This document shows, piece by piece, positions 38,150 to 49,574 of a stretch of 64,000 nucleotides of DNA. This DNA is from Lota lota (taxonomy: Eukaryota > Chordata > Actinopteri > Gadiformes > Lotidae), in contig JACYXH010000114.1 in the NCBI GenBank assembly GCA_026745465.1, positions 1,058,907 through 1,122,906 on the forward strand, given 5' to 3'. Each line of letters begins with the position of its first letter. The stretch's first letter is position 1. The notes beneath the pieces are model-generated. The model searched no databases. It saw nothing but the letters and a program-made list of their open reading frames with translations, and was not told where the DNA came from. The position numbers were made by a program, and so were the translations under genes.

Positions 38150-41100
38150 TTTCATGTAGGCTCCGCCGTCTAGGCTTCGCCTTATGGGCTTGTCCCGTGC
38201 ACGCACACGCGTGCACTGAAATCTTTTCAGCAATGCACCAATCAACGTGGGCACTGCCCACACTAACCACGACACAGTGTATATAACGCGGCGCACAGCT
38301 GCGTTCGTCCTCTTTTTTACCATGATGACTTCATGCAGCAGCGGCGTGGCGGAGCCAGCGGAGGTACGGCCATTTTCAGGTCCTCTCTGCTCCTCTTGCC
38401 CGGCTATCGTCTCTCCGGACGACGGGCACGTTATGTGCTTCCGTTGCTTCGGTGCGGAGCACGCCATGGCAGCCTTTTCGGGCTCCGGTTCCTGCGCCGC
38501 CTGTACCACCCTACCTCAAGAGGTGCTCCTCTCGAGGCGGCCTCTCGCGGCTGTGAATAACATTGCCCTACTTTCCTCTGCCCTGTTGGCCATGACAGTT
38601 GGCAAGGATTTGTTCGGGCAGAACGACGTGGAGAAGGTAGCTAGATTCTCCGGCGCTATCCTCCAGCTTTGCCAGCCAGTGGCGGGTACTGCCGGATGTC
38701 AGATGGCGTGGGCGACCATAGGTCATCGAGCCATCTGGCTGTCCTTCACCTCTGTTCCTGACAGAGAAAGGGCGGGCCTTATCCAGGATCCATTAGCCGC
38801 GGACGGGCTTTTTGGACCTCGGTTCGCGGAGGTTCTCGCCCACCTTCAGTCCGTCCGTGAGAATCGTTCCCGGTTCGGACCGATTCTCACGGGCTCCTCC
38901 TACCAGGCCAGCAGGAGCAGTCGGGCCAGCAGGAAGTGGGGTCGACCACGTGTTCAACGGGCCAGGACGCCGCCTCCAGCGCCGCCTCCGCAGCAGCGCC
39001 AGGCAGCGAAGGGGCAGTAATCACGGAGGCTGGCGCCCATGGAACCAACCTACGTCTTTTTCCCTCCCAAATAAAGATTTAAAAGCCCGTTCGACCGAAC
39101 AGCAGTACATCTTTAAAGAGCTATGTCCTTTAAGCCGATCGCGCCCTGCGCCTGTCGTGCATTCCTCTCCCCCTCAGCCTCTCCCTCCCTCTCAGCTTAG
39201 TGGCTGTGGGGTGGCGGCTAGACGGTGTAGTATGGCCAGGGGGTCGTCCGCTTCTATGCGGCGTCCCCGTGCGCTTCATGAGCGGGTTGAAGACTCGTCG
39301 CATGAGGCAGTCTATGCGGCTTCATGTTACAGTCTTTCAGACCCCGACTTTGCCCTCTCAACCTCCTCTCTACAGTCTGATGACTGTGAGGAGACGTCGG
39401 AGCTGTTCGCCGTAGGCTCGGCGAGCGAGCAAGTTGTGACTTTGCCTTCTGCAGCGGGTTTCCCCCCCCCCCCCCTTTCAATGTACGCCCCCCTTGGATC
39501 ACACGCAGTGTGAAGGCGGTAGGGGCCGAGGAATACAGCGCATTCCTGGACAGCATTCCTCAGCTGGATGCTCGCCCTCTCTCCGAGCGCCATGCGTGTG
39601 GCGAGAGCGATGCGTTTTACCCACGTGGTTGGACAACACGTTGAGGTGGGGCCACCCCATACAGTTCAAGCACCGTCCCCCACCCTTTATGGGCGTGGTG
39701 GAGACAAGGCTGCAGGATCCAGCGGCGAGCACGGCTCTGGCAGCGGAGGTGGTCCGTCTCTTGGGGAAGGGGCCTGTCTCTGTCGTTCCCCCCCTCGAGT
39801 CACGCCTAGGGGTTTACTCCCGCTACTTCCTGGTTCGCAAGAAGTCAGGGGAGATGAGACCCATTCTGGATCTTCGCGTCCTCAACAATTTTGTTGCCGT
39901 GAGGAATTTCAGAATGCTCACCACCAGAGCGTTGCTCCAGTGTGTGAGAGAGGGTGACTGGTTCACATCCCTGGATCTCAAGGATGCTTACTTCCACGTC
40001 GCCATTCTCCGGGCTCACAGGAAATTTCTCCGCTTCGCCTTATGGGCGTGGCGTACGAGTACCAGTGCCTGCCGTTCGGTTACTCCCTGGCCCCACACAC
40101 TTTTTCAAAGTGTGTAGAGGCAGCGCTGGGGCCGCTCAGGCATCAGGTAAGAGAGTTCTCTTTTACCTCGACGACCTACTGATTCTGAGCGACTCAGAGG
40201 AAGCTGCGAGAAGAGACACCATGACGGGGATAATCATCTCTCCTCGTTGGGTTTCACCATCAACTGGGTAAACAGCTCTCCACTCCCCAGCCGCCGGCTA
40301 GTCTACTTGAGGCTTTGCCTAGACTCCGTCACGTTCTGTTGTAGAAAAAACACGTAACTTCATATGTCTGCCGAAACGCTTACATAAACAAACAAGGGGG
40401 AGTGCGCTCCGCTGCTCTCCACCGAGCAGTAGTCGAACTCTGGCTGTGGGCTCATCAGAACCTGCTCAGCCTGAGAGCCCTGCATATCGCGGGCGCCCTG
40501 AACTTAGGGGCGGACCTCATGTCTCGCGGCGGTCCCCGCCGAGACAAGTGGCGGTTACATCCCGACATTGTCTGGCTGATCTGGCAGAGGTTCGGGATGG
40601 CTCAGGTGGACTTTTGCGTCCAGAGAGAACACCCACTGCAGTCTGTGGTTCTCTCTCAGCCATCAGGATCTTCCCCCATTGGGGGTGGACGCGATGACGC
40701 ACGCACCGTGGCCGCGGGCTCTCTTATATGCGTTCCCGCCGCTTCAACTAATCCATCCTCTCCTGGAGCGGGTCAGGCAGGAGGGATTGTCCCTCATTCT
40801 AGTGGCCCCGGAGAACCGCTCAGCTCTGTGGTTCCCAGAGCTAGCGGCGCTTTCTTGCACGGAGCCGTGGCCGGTACCGATCAGACCGGATGCGCTTTCA
40901 CAGGCTCACGGGACGGGTCGGTTGTTGGTTTGGCTTTCTGAAAGGTTGATTCTGCAAGGCAGAGGTCTGCCAGCATCAGTTATCAACACTATTCAGAGTG
41001 CTCGCGCGCCTTCCACTTCCTCTCTTTACGCGGCGAAGTGGGGCGCTTTCTCTACGTGACCTCAACCACGTTATCCCATCTCTCTGTGAGGTGGGAAGCG

Positions 41101-41695
41101 TGCTTGGGTTCCTTCAGTGTTCCTTCAGCCGAAACGGCTGCCGCATAAAAGGTTTGGCTTTCTCTACTATCAAAGTCTATGCGGCAGCTGTTTCGGCTGG
41201 CCACGCAGGATATGACGGAAAACCGGTTTTCAGTCACCCACTAGTCAAGAGATTCTTGCGTGGGGTTAGACGTGTTAAACCTGTTTCTCGTGTGCTTACA
41301 CCGCGTTGGGATCTTCCCACCTTGTTGCGTGGTTTATCCAAGGACCCTTTCGAGCCTCTGTCTCAGGCCCCTTGGATGTAATTTCCTTTAAAACGGCGCT
41401 CTTATTGGCTTTTGGTGTCGGTGATTTGGCCGCACTGTCTGTCAGCCCGAGCTGCTTGTTATTGAACGAGGACAGCTCCTTCGCGCTGCTTAGACCCAAT
41501 CCTGCGTTCCTCCCCAAGAACATATTCAGTTATTTTCGGTCGAGGGATATTGTGCTTAAGGCTTTTCACCCCCCGCCTCACACTAGTGAAGCGGAGGCGG
41601 AGTTGCATCTCCTGTGCCCGGTGCGGGCATTGGCTATGTACGTGAAACGATCCGCTGAGTTTCGCTCCACACAACAGTTGTTTGTGTGGAGACAT
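38150..41695 (+). mobile_element. DIRS-type tyrosine-recombinase retroelement, broken
   Basis: Fossil. Parts in order: TATA-bearing leader (TATATAA at 38280-38286); a gag-like frame starting ATG 38322 to 39020, Cys-rich at the N-terminus (CSSCPAI, HVMCFRCFGAEHA); RT from about 39690 to 40220 with FLVRKKSGEMRPILDLRVLN, LDLKDAYFHV and the FYLDDLLIL box; an RNase H region (AGALNLGADLMSRGGP, 40480-40545); and a tyrosine recombinase region from about 40980 to 41690 (PSTSSLYAAKWGAF, GLAFSTIKVYAAAVSAG, LLLAFGVGDLAALSVS). The recombinase plus RT, without an integrase, identifies DIRS. It ends where satellite sequence begins. Broken by several (about six) lesions. GC-rich relative to flanks. Moderate age. 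Confidence 0.88.
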
Positions 41696-41699
41696 TCAG

Positions 41700-41975
41700 C
41701 AGTTGATGTTGGTATAAGCTCTAAACAGCCATTCACAAGCTTAGTTACACTTTTCCATATAAAGTGGGAAAAAAGCAACATACCATTTTTTATGTGCGGA
41801 AAATGCTTTTCAGAGGAAGGGAATCACTTTTTGACCACAATGTGTTTCTGACCATAAACATGATGGGTTGTGTTAAAAACGATGGCGTTTCAACAGTTGA
41901 TGTTGGTATGAGGTCTAAACAACTACTAACAAGCTTAGTTACACTTTTCCATTGAAAGTGGGAAAAAAGCAACAA
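41700..41975 (-). repeat. 1.4 inverted copies of the 195-bp satellite
   Basis: Reverse complement of the 57.45-64 kb satellite unit: GTTGATGTTGGTATAAGCTC, AAGCTTAGTTACACTTTTCC, AAAGTGGGAAAAAAGCAACA, TGTGCGGAAAATGCTTTTCA and GATGGCGTTTCAACAGTTGA. The phrase 'cagttgatgttggtat' recurs after about 196 bp, so more than one unit is present in tandem. It directly abuts the DIRS element. Confidence 0.9.
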
Positions 41976-44580
41976 TGATTTTCAGTATTGTGAGGCCAGT
42001 GAGAATCGGTAAGCAGGCGAATAAGGAAGTCTGATGAAAATGTCTGTGGGCATCCGGTGGACAGGTAGGGAATGGCAGTCAGTGGTTTTGAGGAAGTGGG
42101 AATGTGGCTGAAGACTGGGACAAAAAGGGAGATTGTGACACAAAAGGTAGCCATTAGAGTTCCTCTTCCCTCCTTGGGAGTTGGACTTCAGGCATCCAGC
42201 TGACACAACTTTTCACAATGGAAAATGGATGTATTGCTGGAAACAAATGTATTGTGAAATTGAATATGAAAGGCAGACAAAATAATTAAAAGTAAACGTA
42301 TTGATAAAACTATAGATTTTAAAGTTTTATAAAATAATTCAGTATGTACAATGTCAAGTAAGGTTGATTCATCGAAACCCGGACAGTATTACAAAGTGAA
42401 CATGAGTCATACAGGGATGATGTTATTTCAGGTTGTTATCCACCATGTATCCTATATGTTAACCAACAAGCACTGGTACAGCCTTTGAGCACATATGAGC
42501 ACTTATTTCCCCGTAGAGACGATGTGTAACATATAAGGGCACTTACTAGGTTGAGCACTGGGTAAAATTGCTGTTATCACCAATTGTCTAAAATATGATA
42601 GGAGATGATTGTATTATGTATACACTAAGTACGGGTTCATATCATATTGGTAATAGCATATGAGCACTCAAGGGAATGTTATAGTACCAAAGAATACGCC
42701 CTACCAACGAATACGCTCTACCTTTTTGTTTTGAACACTGACACATATTACCTTTTTTCGTGAACACTGACATATATTACCTTTTGTCTTAAACACTGAC
42801 ATATATTACCTTTTGTCTTAAAGCACTGATATATATTGTTTTGTAATCTACGCACTGATAATACATTGTTTTTTACTCCAATACTATGATCTATGACATG
42901 TATGAATATTTCTATGAGTGAATATGACCATCTGTGTTAACGGGTACAGCCTTACAATTAGAAACGCTCGGAAGATCTTATTCAATGAAGAAACAGGTTT
43001 ATGGTACTATGAGTACATGTCTAGCAGAAATGCATACCTCAGGCGTAGAGTGGTGCTTGGGAACATGAGCTAATCCATCAGGTCTAATGTGACTTTTTGA
43101 TCTTTTTCGGTGTTCTCTGAGGCAGGGTTCAGACCACTCAGTAACTAGAAGACCATGAGACGGGTAGAAAGTACCTAAACATCCGAGAGCTGGTTTTTAA
43201 TGATCACTGTATCGGACCAGACTACTCAGAATCTGATTAAGGCATCAGGACAGGCGAGAGGAAAGTACCTAGAAACCCAGGAACTAATTACCACACGGTT
43301 CATCAGATGATGGACACGGTCAGAAAACAGAATAAAATACTGCAGATCCCGGATAAGAGTAGGAGTGACAAACAACCGATACTTAGTTCCAGCCTCTCCA
43401 GCCCAAAAGATGGGAGGTACTATAAGTCCTATAAAAGAGCCCGCATATGAACAGAACGAGGAGGAATCTTTACTACGGGGACTCCATGCAGGACGTCAAC
43501 CTGAACCTTCGGAAGAAAGAAAATAGCCTATAGAATAATAGAACGATTCGATACAGAAAACAGATAGGAGATAGAACATTCTCAGAACATCTCTATTAGA
43601 CATGTGTTTTTAGAAGCTAGCCTAAAACATCTAATCTCCGGAGAGGATTCCTCCCATAGCTGGGACAGCTATGTAGGCTCACTTATACATGCAAAAAGGA
43701 CGATTAGGAAAATAAATTAAATAGGTTTTTGTTCAAGATGTAGAAGGACTTTTTACTCCTTTTGCACCCCTACTAACTATTCGGCTCCACATCACAAGTA
43801 AGCAACATGTGTGATCGTTGTTTTTTCCTTTATTGTCAATTAATTATAGAAAGTACTCTTTTGTTTCTTTTGTATGTCCTTTTGATTTTATACATCGAAG
43901 GACTTTTTAGCAACTTGCAATGTTCCCTCATATAATCCGCAATTATATACAATAAATCATTTTAATCCTTTTTGTCATCTCCCGACATCTTCTTCCTATG
44001 GACATCAAATGGACGGAGCTGTATTTAGCATCGTGATTCTGAGAGGTTACCTAGTCCTCATAAATTAAACATATCCCTAGAGTTATTTTTCCAAACTCTT
44101 AAATAATCCCAGCAAACTTCCAAGTGCACGGATCCCAGAGGAGAGCTACTACACAGACGCGGCCGACAGCCACGGTCCTGGCCAGGGTTATGCCCAGGGG
44201 TAGGGCGTCGGAGCAAGCGGGATAGGTGTCTGGTATAGAGTAGTTAGGGGCTGGGCGCATCTCCTCACCAGCTTGTTCACAACCGTTACTGGACAACAAG
44301 CTTCACATAGTGACAGATCAAACAACAACTAAAAATGGTTAAATTATTTAAAGACAATAAGGAAATATAATTAGAATTGGCAAATTGAATTATATTTTAA
44401 TTATCAAACATTTTTCTTCTTTTTTTCTTTTTTGTTTAATTTAGTTTATTTATTATTTAAATGTTTTATAACTTATTTATTCTGGCGGCACACTCCAGGC
44501 TCTTCATTACATTATTCACTGTTTGTCTGGTCTCCTCTCTATGCTTCTGCTTGTGATGCTATTAAACTTTTGTCTGTTTA
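41976..44580. other. Unassigned region with LTR-like signals
   Basis: No coding frame of interest. A TATA-like CTATAAAAGAGC at about 43430 is followed about 280 bp later by AAAATAAATTAAAT (43710) and a T/G-rich stretch, an order found in LTRs. Boundaries, partner LTR and internal region could not be found. 42890-43400 and 43800-44580 hold nothing I can name. Confidence 0.35.
42721..42880. repeat. 29-bp minisatellite, about 5 copies
   Basis: AACACTGACAyATATTACCTTTT-type units start at 42734, 42763, 42792, 42822 and 42851 (intervals 29, 29, 30, 29), increasingly diverged to the right. Confidence 0.85.
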
Positions 44581-44599
44581 CATTCTTATCATGCTGGTA

Positions 44600-47500
44600 G
44601 GGATGGACGCTAAGCTTCGAATAATAATTGATGACCGAATTGAGGAGTTGGTTCTTCCATCAGTATATGTCTGAAGAGGAAATTTCGGGAGATTTGCAGT
44701 CCTCAAACCAACATTACGATGGAAAGGCACAAGTTCAACACGAGGTGTCAAAACCAAGGTGAGACCATTGAAGCATACGTCACTGATTTAAGGATCAAAG
44801 CAAAGAGCTCTAATTTTGGAATTTTGCAAGATGAACTCATCAGAGATAGACTCGTATGCGGCATAAATAATGACAGTCTGAGAAAGATTTAGCTGCGTGA
44901 CAGTGAACTGACTCTAACCAAGGCTATATATGTATGTCGAATACATGAGCTGGCAGACCAACACACAAATACATCATCATCACCGCAAACACCAGCCAAC
45001 GTTGACGCTGTACAATACAGATTTGCAAGGACGCAGAGATTTGATACAAGACGAACATCACAGTCAGAGAGGAATGCACAGCCTATCACAAATTGTAACA
45101 ATTGTGGAGGTAGTCACGCAGCCAAGAGAGAAAATTGCCCAGCATATGGTCAACAGTGTCACACATGTAAGAAATGGAACCATTACAAAACGTGTTGCAG
45201 ATCAACACAGCAGCACCATAGCACACAGAGACGTAGGAAATCTGTCAATCAACTAGAACCAGCCCGAGCCATGAGTGGTAGCGATGATGATTCATACTAT
45301 GTGGATGGAATAACGCTGGAGAACGTTGACACAGTATACTCTCATGCTACGGAGAAAAGTGAAGCATTCACCACTGTCCACGTCAATGGCAAGCCCATCG
45401 AAATGAAAGTCGATACAGGGGCAAAATGCAACGTCATGTCACATGATACATTCAAACGTGTGAAGAACAAGGAAGAAATAGACTGTTCAAGAATCACCAA
45501 CTTGGTGGCATATGGGGGATATCAGATTAACACTGTGGGTTCAGTTGTCCTGTCATGTCACCTAGCAGGCCAGCCATATGCACTACAGTTCTACATCGTG
45601 GAGAGAAACGGCCAGCCACTGCTAGGCTTACCAGCATGCATACGCATGGAGTTAGTAACACTGAACAAGGAAGTTCATCAACTCAGCGTGAATGACAATG
45701 CCAACATGCGCCACCAGATTTTCACGAAATATGCTGATCTATTCAAGGACAAACTTGGTAAGCTACCAGTCACATACTCCATGAAACTAGATCCAGATGT
45801 ACAGCCCGTCGTCCGTCCAGCACGCCGTATTCCGGTAGCCATGCAGGACAGAGTTAGGGCTGAGCTTGAAAGAATGAAAGACCTAGGCGTCATCGCTCCC
45901 GTTTCGGAACCAACTGAATGGGTATCATCCATGGTGGCAACAAACAAAAAGCAGACCGATGACATAAGAATCTGCATCGACCCCAGGGATCTCAACATAG
46001 CATTGAAGCGTCCCCACCACCCTATGCGTACTGTCGAGGAGGTTGCCTCACAAATGTCAAACGCAACAGTGTTTTCAGTGCTGGACGCCAAGAGCTCTTT
46101 CTGGCAAATGTCCTTGGACAGTAAGTCATCGCTGCTAACAACTTTCAGCACACCTTTTGGCCGTTACAGATTCCTCAGGATGCCATTTGGAATAAATGCA
46201 GCCAGCGAGGTGTTCCAACGCTCAATGGAGCAGATATTTGCTGGATACCCCTGTGCCATCATTGTGGATGACATCATCGACGGAGGCCGCAATGAAGCAG
46301 AGCACGACGCAAACCTGATGAAGGTACTCGACAGTGCACGTCAGGTGAATCTGAGACTCAAACCCCTCAAATGCAAATTCCGGCTGGCTGAGATCAGTTA
46401 TATCGGTCACGTGTTCACCAGCGATGGCCTAAAAGCAGATCCATCCAAGACCAAAGCAGTCACCGAAATGCCAGCCCCCGAGGACGTCACAGCACTCCAG
46501 CGCTTCCTTGGCATGATAAACTATCTCGGGAAGTTGATCCCAAACTTCAGTGAACTTTCAGCTCCACTAAAACAGCTCACACGCAAGGACACAGTGTGGT
46601 GCTGGCTGAAGCAGCACCAGCGTCATGAAAACATGACGTTTTGAAAAAATGCATATCAAGCCCACCGGTCTTGTCATATTACAACGTCGATTGACCAGTC
46701 ACACTCACCTGCGACGCTTCACAACACGGACTTGGCGCAGCATGCTTGCAAGACGGCAGACCAATTGCCTACGCATCGCGAACGCTGACACAGACTGAGA
46801 CACGCTACGCACAAATAGAGAAGGAACTCCTAGCAGTTGTGTTTGCGTGTTCAAAATTTAATGACTATATATATGGAAAGCCGGTGACCGTTGAAACTGA
46901 CCACCAACCCCTAGCCACAATCATAAGAAAGCCAATCTCCACTGCACCAGCCCGACTCCAACGTATGATGCTACAGTTGCAGAAATACAACATCGACCTG
47001 ATCTACAAGAAAGGGAAACACATGTACCTGGCCGACACTCTGTCACGAGCGCCCAGGACATCCACCTTTCAGCACACAAATGAGAAAAATGACTTTGACG
47101 TCATGGTGGTCAGCCACATCTCATCCGCCCGCCTGGAGGAACTGAGGAGACACACAGCAAAGGATGCAACGCTGCAGAAACTCACCTCTGTTATCAAACA
47201 TGGGTGACCTACCAAACAGCGCAGTGCTCCATCAGCCGTCAGTCCTTTCTTCCCCTTCCGAGACGAGCTCATCATTGAGGAAGGAATCATCATGAAAGGT
47301 CATCAAACAGTCGTTCCCCAGTCGCTACAGAGTGAGTACACAAACATTATGCACAGAGGACACCCAGGTGCAGAGTCGACCAAACGCAGAGCCCGAGGCA
47401 TAGCGTTCTGGCCCACCATGAGCAAAGACATTGACAATGCAACACTCTCATGCTCTGTGTGTAACAGCACTAAACCACATCAACAGAAGGAACCACTCCA

Positions 47501-48830
47501 GCTTTACCCAGTTCCAGACCTACCGTGGTCTACAGTGGCAACAGACATCCTGGAATGGAATGGTAAACACTATCAAGTGCTTGTAGACTCATATTTAGAT
47601 TGGTATGAGATCGACCAACTCAAGGACATCACAGCAACATCAGTCATCACAAAACTGAAACGACATTTCTCGGTCCATGGGTCACCGCACATACTCATCT
47701 CAGACAATGCTAGACAGTACAACAGCCAGCAGTTCAAGGACTTTGCCACGCAGTGGGACTTTGAGCACGTCACCAGCAGCCCAGAATTCCCACAGAGCAA
47801 TGGCTTAGTTGAAAGGGCAGTCTGTAGTGCAAAACAGCTGATGGAAAAGTCAAAAAGAGATGGAACAGACACGTTTCTAAACCTACTAAACCTGAGAAAC
47901 ATCCCTCGAGATGCACAGCTAGGCTCACCGGCACAGAGACTTATGTCAAGGCAGACACGTACCACACTCCCAGTCAGCAAACAGTTGCTAGAGCCTACAG
48001 CCCGTAACACCCAACAAGTCCAGGCTCAACTCCTAAAGAAAAGACTCTCCCAAAAGCGGAGCTATGACAAGTCAAGCCGTCCACTACGGGCCCTGTCTGA
48101 AGGTGAAGCAGTCAGGATGCAGACCCCCCAAGGGTACAACCGCATGGGCATGGTAAAAGAGGTCTGTAGGGAACCAAGACCATACCTCATCCAGTCTGAA
48201 GGCAGAGAGTACAGGAGAAATCGCAGACACATCCTACCTGTAGCCGAGCCACCTCCAGAGTTGTCCACCGACGCAGACCCGCAGCACTTCAATCCAGCTG
48301 TAGAGGAAACTCCCCATCCCTTTGCAGAGAAGCCCAATTGCATAGACACTGAAACGACCCCAGCTCAAGAGCCCATAGCTCTGATGCCAACACGCATCAG
48401 TGGGTGCCCATACCAAACACGCTCAGGTCGTGTTAGTAGGCCGAACCCCAAATACAAAGACTGAGTAATTTGAATGTGTGGACATTAAGCACAACATGCT
48501 CAGTCTTGCAAAATGTTCTGAAAGAATGTTATGTAGTTTTGAGTTAGATTACATGCCATGTTTTGTTTTCTTCCATACCTAATAGCTTGTTTGGATGAAC
48601 ATTGAAATGTTATTATTTATCTTAGCCATGTTCTGTTTTGTGTTAGGGCTACAAGCTAAAGAGAGAGGATGTAGAGCATTCGCAATGTGCCGTTCGAATG
48701 TGCTCCTATGGCAGCCACCGTACTTGACTGAGCATGCGCGGTGGTGGGTGCGCCCCTCTAGGTATTCTGTTAGTCACGCAATGTTGGTCTACGACTTACC
48801 ATTATGTTAAATAAAAGTAATACTGTTACA
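44600..48830 (+). mobile_element. Ty3/gypsy LTR retrotransposon (Metaviridae-like), nearly whole gag-pol
   Basis: Fossil. Order: gag C-terminal part from about 44700 with zinc-knuckle array (CNNCGGSHAAKRENCPAYG, CHTCKKWNHYKTCC; 45094-45195); protease with VDTGAKCNVMSHDTF (about 45410); RT to about 46640 with VLDAKSSFWQMSLD, FLRMPFGINAASEVFQ and IIVDDII; RNase H (IAYASRTLTQTETRYAQIEK, VETDHQPL); and integrase (47292-48230: HPGAESTKRRARG, CSVCNSTKPH, DNARQYNSQQF, FPQSNGLVERAV). PR-RT-RH-IN order gives Ty3/gypsy. A probable 3' LTR begins TGTTATG near 48527 and ends near 48830 with AATAAA inside. No 5' LTR was recognised. Broken, but with only about three lesions, so probably young. Confidence 0.9.
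48527..48830 (+). repeat. Probable 3' LTR of the Ty3/gypsy element
   Basis: Follows the integrase frame by about 60 bp, begins TGTTATGTAG, contains AATAAAAG at about 48810 and ends near ACTGTTACA. Boundaries are judged from TG/CA ends and the polyadenylation signal only, since the partner LTR was not found. Confidence 0.5.
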
Positions 48831-49342
48831 AAGTATTCCCTCCGTGTCAGGTCATTCAACACTATCACCCAACATAGAGGACATCAGAGCCAGATGGCCC
48901 GCTCTATTTGAGGTATCTCACGTGAGTTTCAAGTACATGCTAATTAGAAATATTCCTAGTCCATTTGGGAAGGACTGCACTGGTGATTTTTCGTATTTAG
49001 CTCTTGTGTGTTATCATAATTTCAAGATACAGAATGATTTGGTTTTTGTTGCATTAGATACAGTTTCTAACAGCAATCAATTTACTTTGAAAGTGCATGG
49101 AACTACCAACATTGAAGATTGTAGTAGGCTTGCCAAAACATTAACAAGCTGTACAGTCAATCTGATTTAACCCAGAAGTTAAACTATCAGCAAACAACTA
49201 ACACATAAAAACACAATTAAATTAAATAAAAATGATCAGGAATAGGTTCATTCTTACTTAAAAAAGTTTTTGTAAGAACAATATGTTATATTTATGTTAA
49301 CTATGTTAACAATATGTTAACTTGTCATTATTTGCCTTTCAG

Positions 49343-49503
49343 ATCCAGGATGAGTTTCACAGAATCACAATGGTCCAACTTGAGTCAAAGTTCATGTCCA
49401 AGCTGGATGAATACACTCCCAGGCTTCTGAACCTCTTCCACTCCAAGGGCGGAACCATGGGGTTGAGGTTGAAGGCTATCCTACTCAAGGTATCCTTAAA
49501 TAA
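49343..49503 (+). pseudogene. SAMD3-like block 2 (best-preserved exon)
   Basis: Acceptor TTTCAG at 49337-49342. 161 nt with no internal stop, and the phase is compatible with block 3. Encodes an alpha-helical segment with the family's 'SKLDEYTPRLLNLFHSKGG' core. Confidence 0.7.
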
Positions 49504-49574
49504 GTATTGTTTGCTTATATTTTATTCTAGCTTATTATTTAAATATACAGGAGGTTAGGTTATCCTCTGATTCT

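Larger units (their letters stand above)
31400..38150. other. Intergenic DNA downstream of jakmip2
   Basis: Apart from the repeats listed, I find no gene. The open frame at 37185-37391 (68 residues, a CQNC/CK pattern) has no family I recognise and no splice context. 34100-35150, 35540-36900 and 37400-38150 hold nothing I can name. Polyadenylation of jakmip2 presumably falls in the left part. Confidence 0.5.

Noticed and set aside
38247-39020. 257-residue Cys-rich host protein
   Set aside because: Followed by RT and tyrosine recombinase in DIRS order, so read as the element's gag-like frame.
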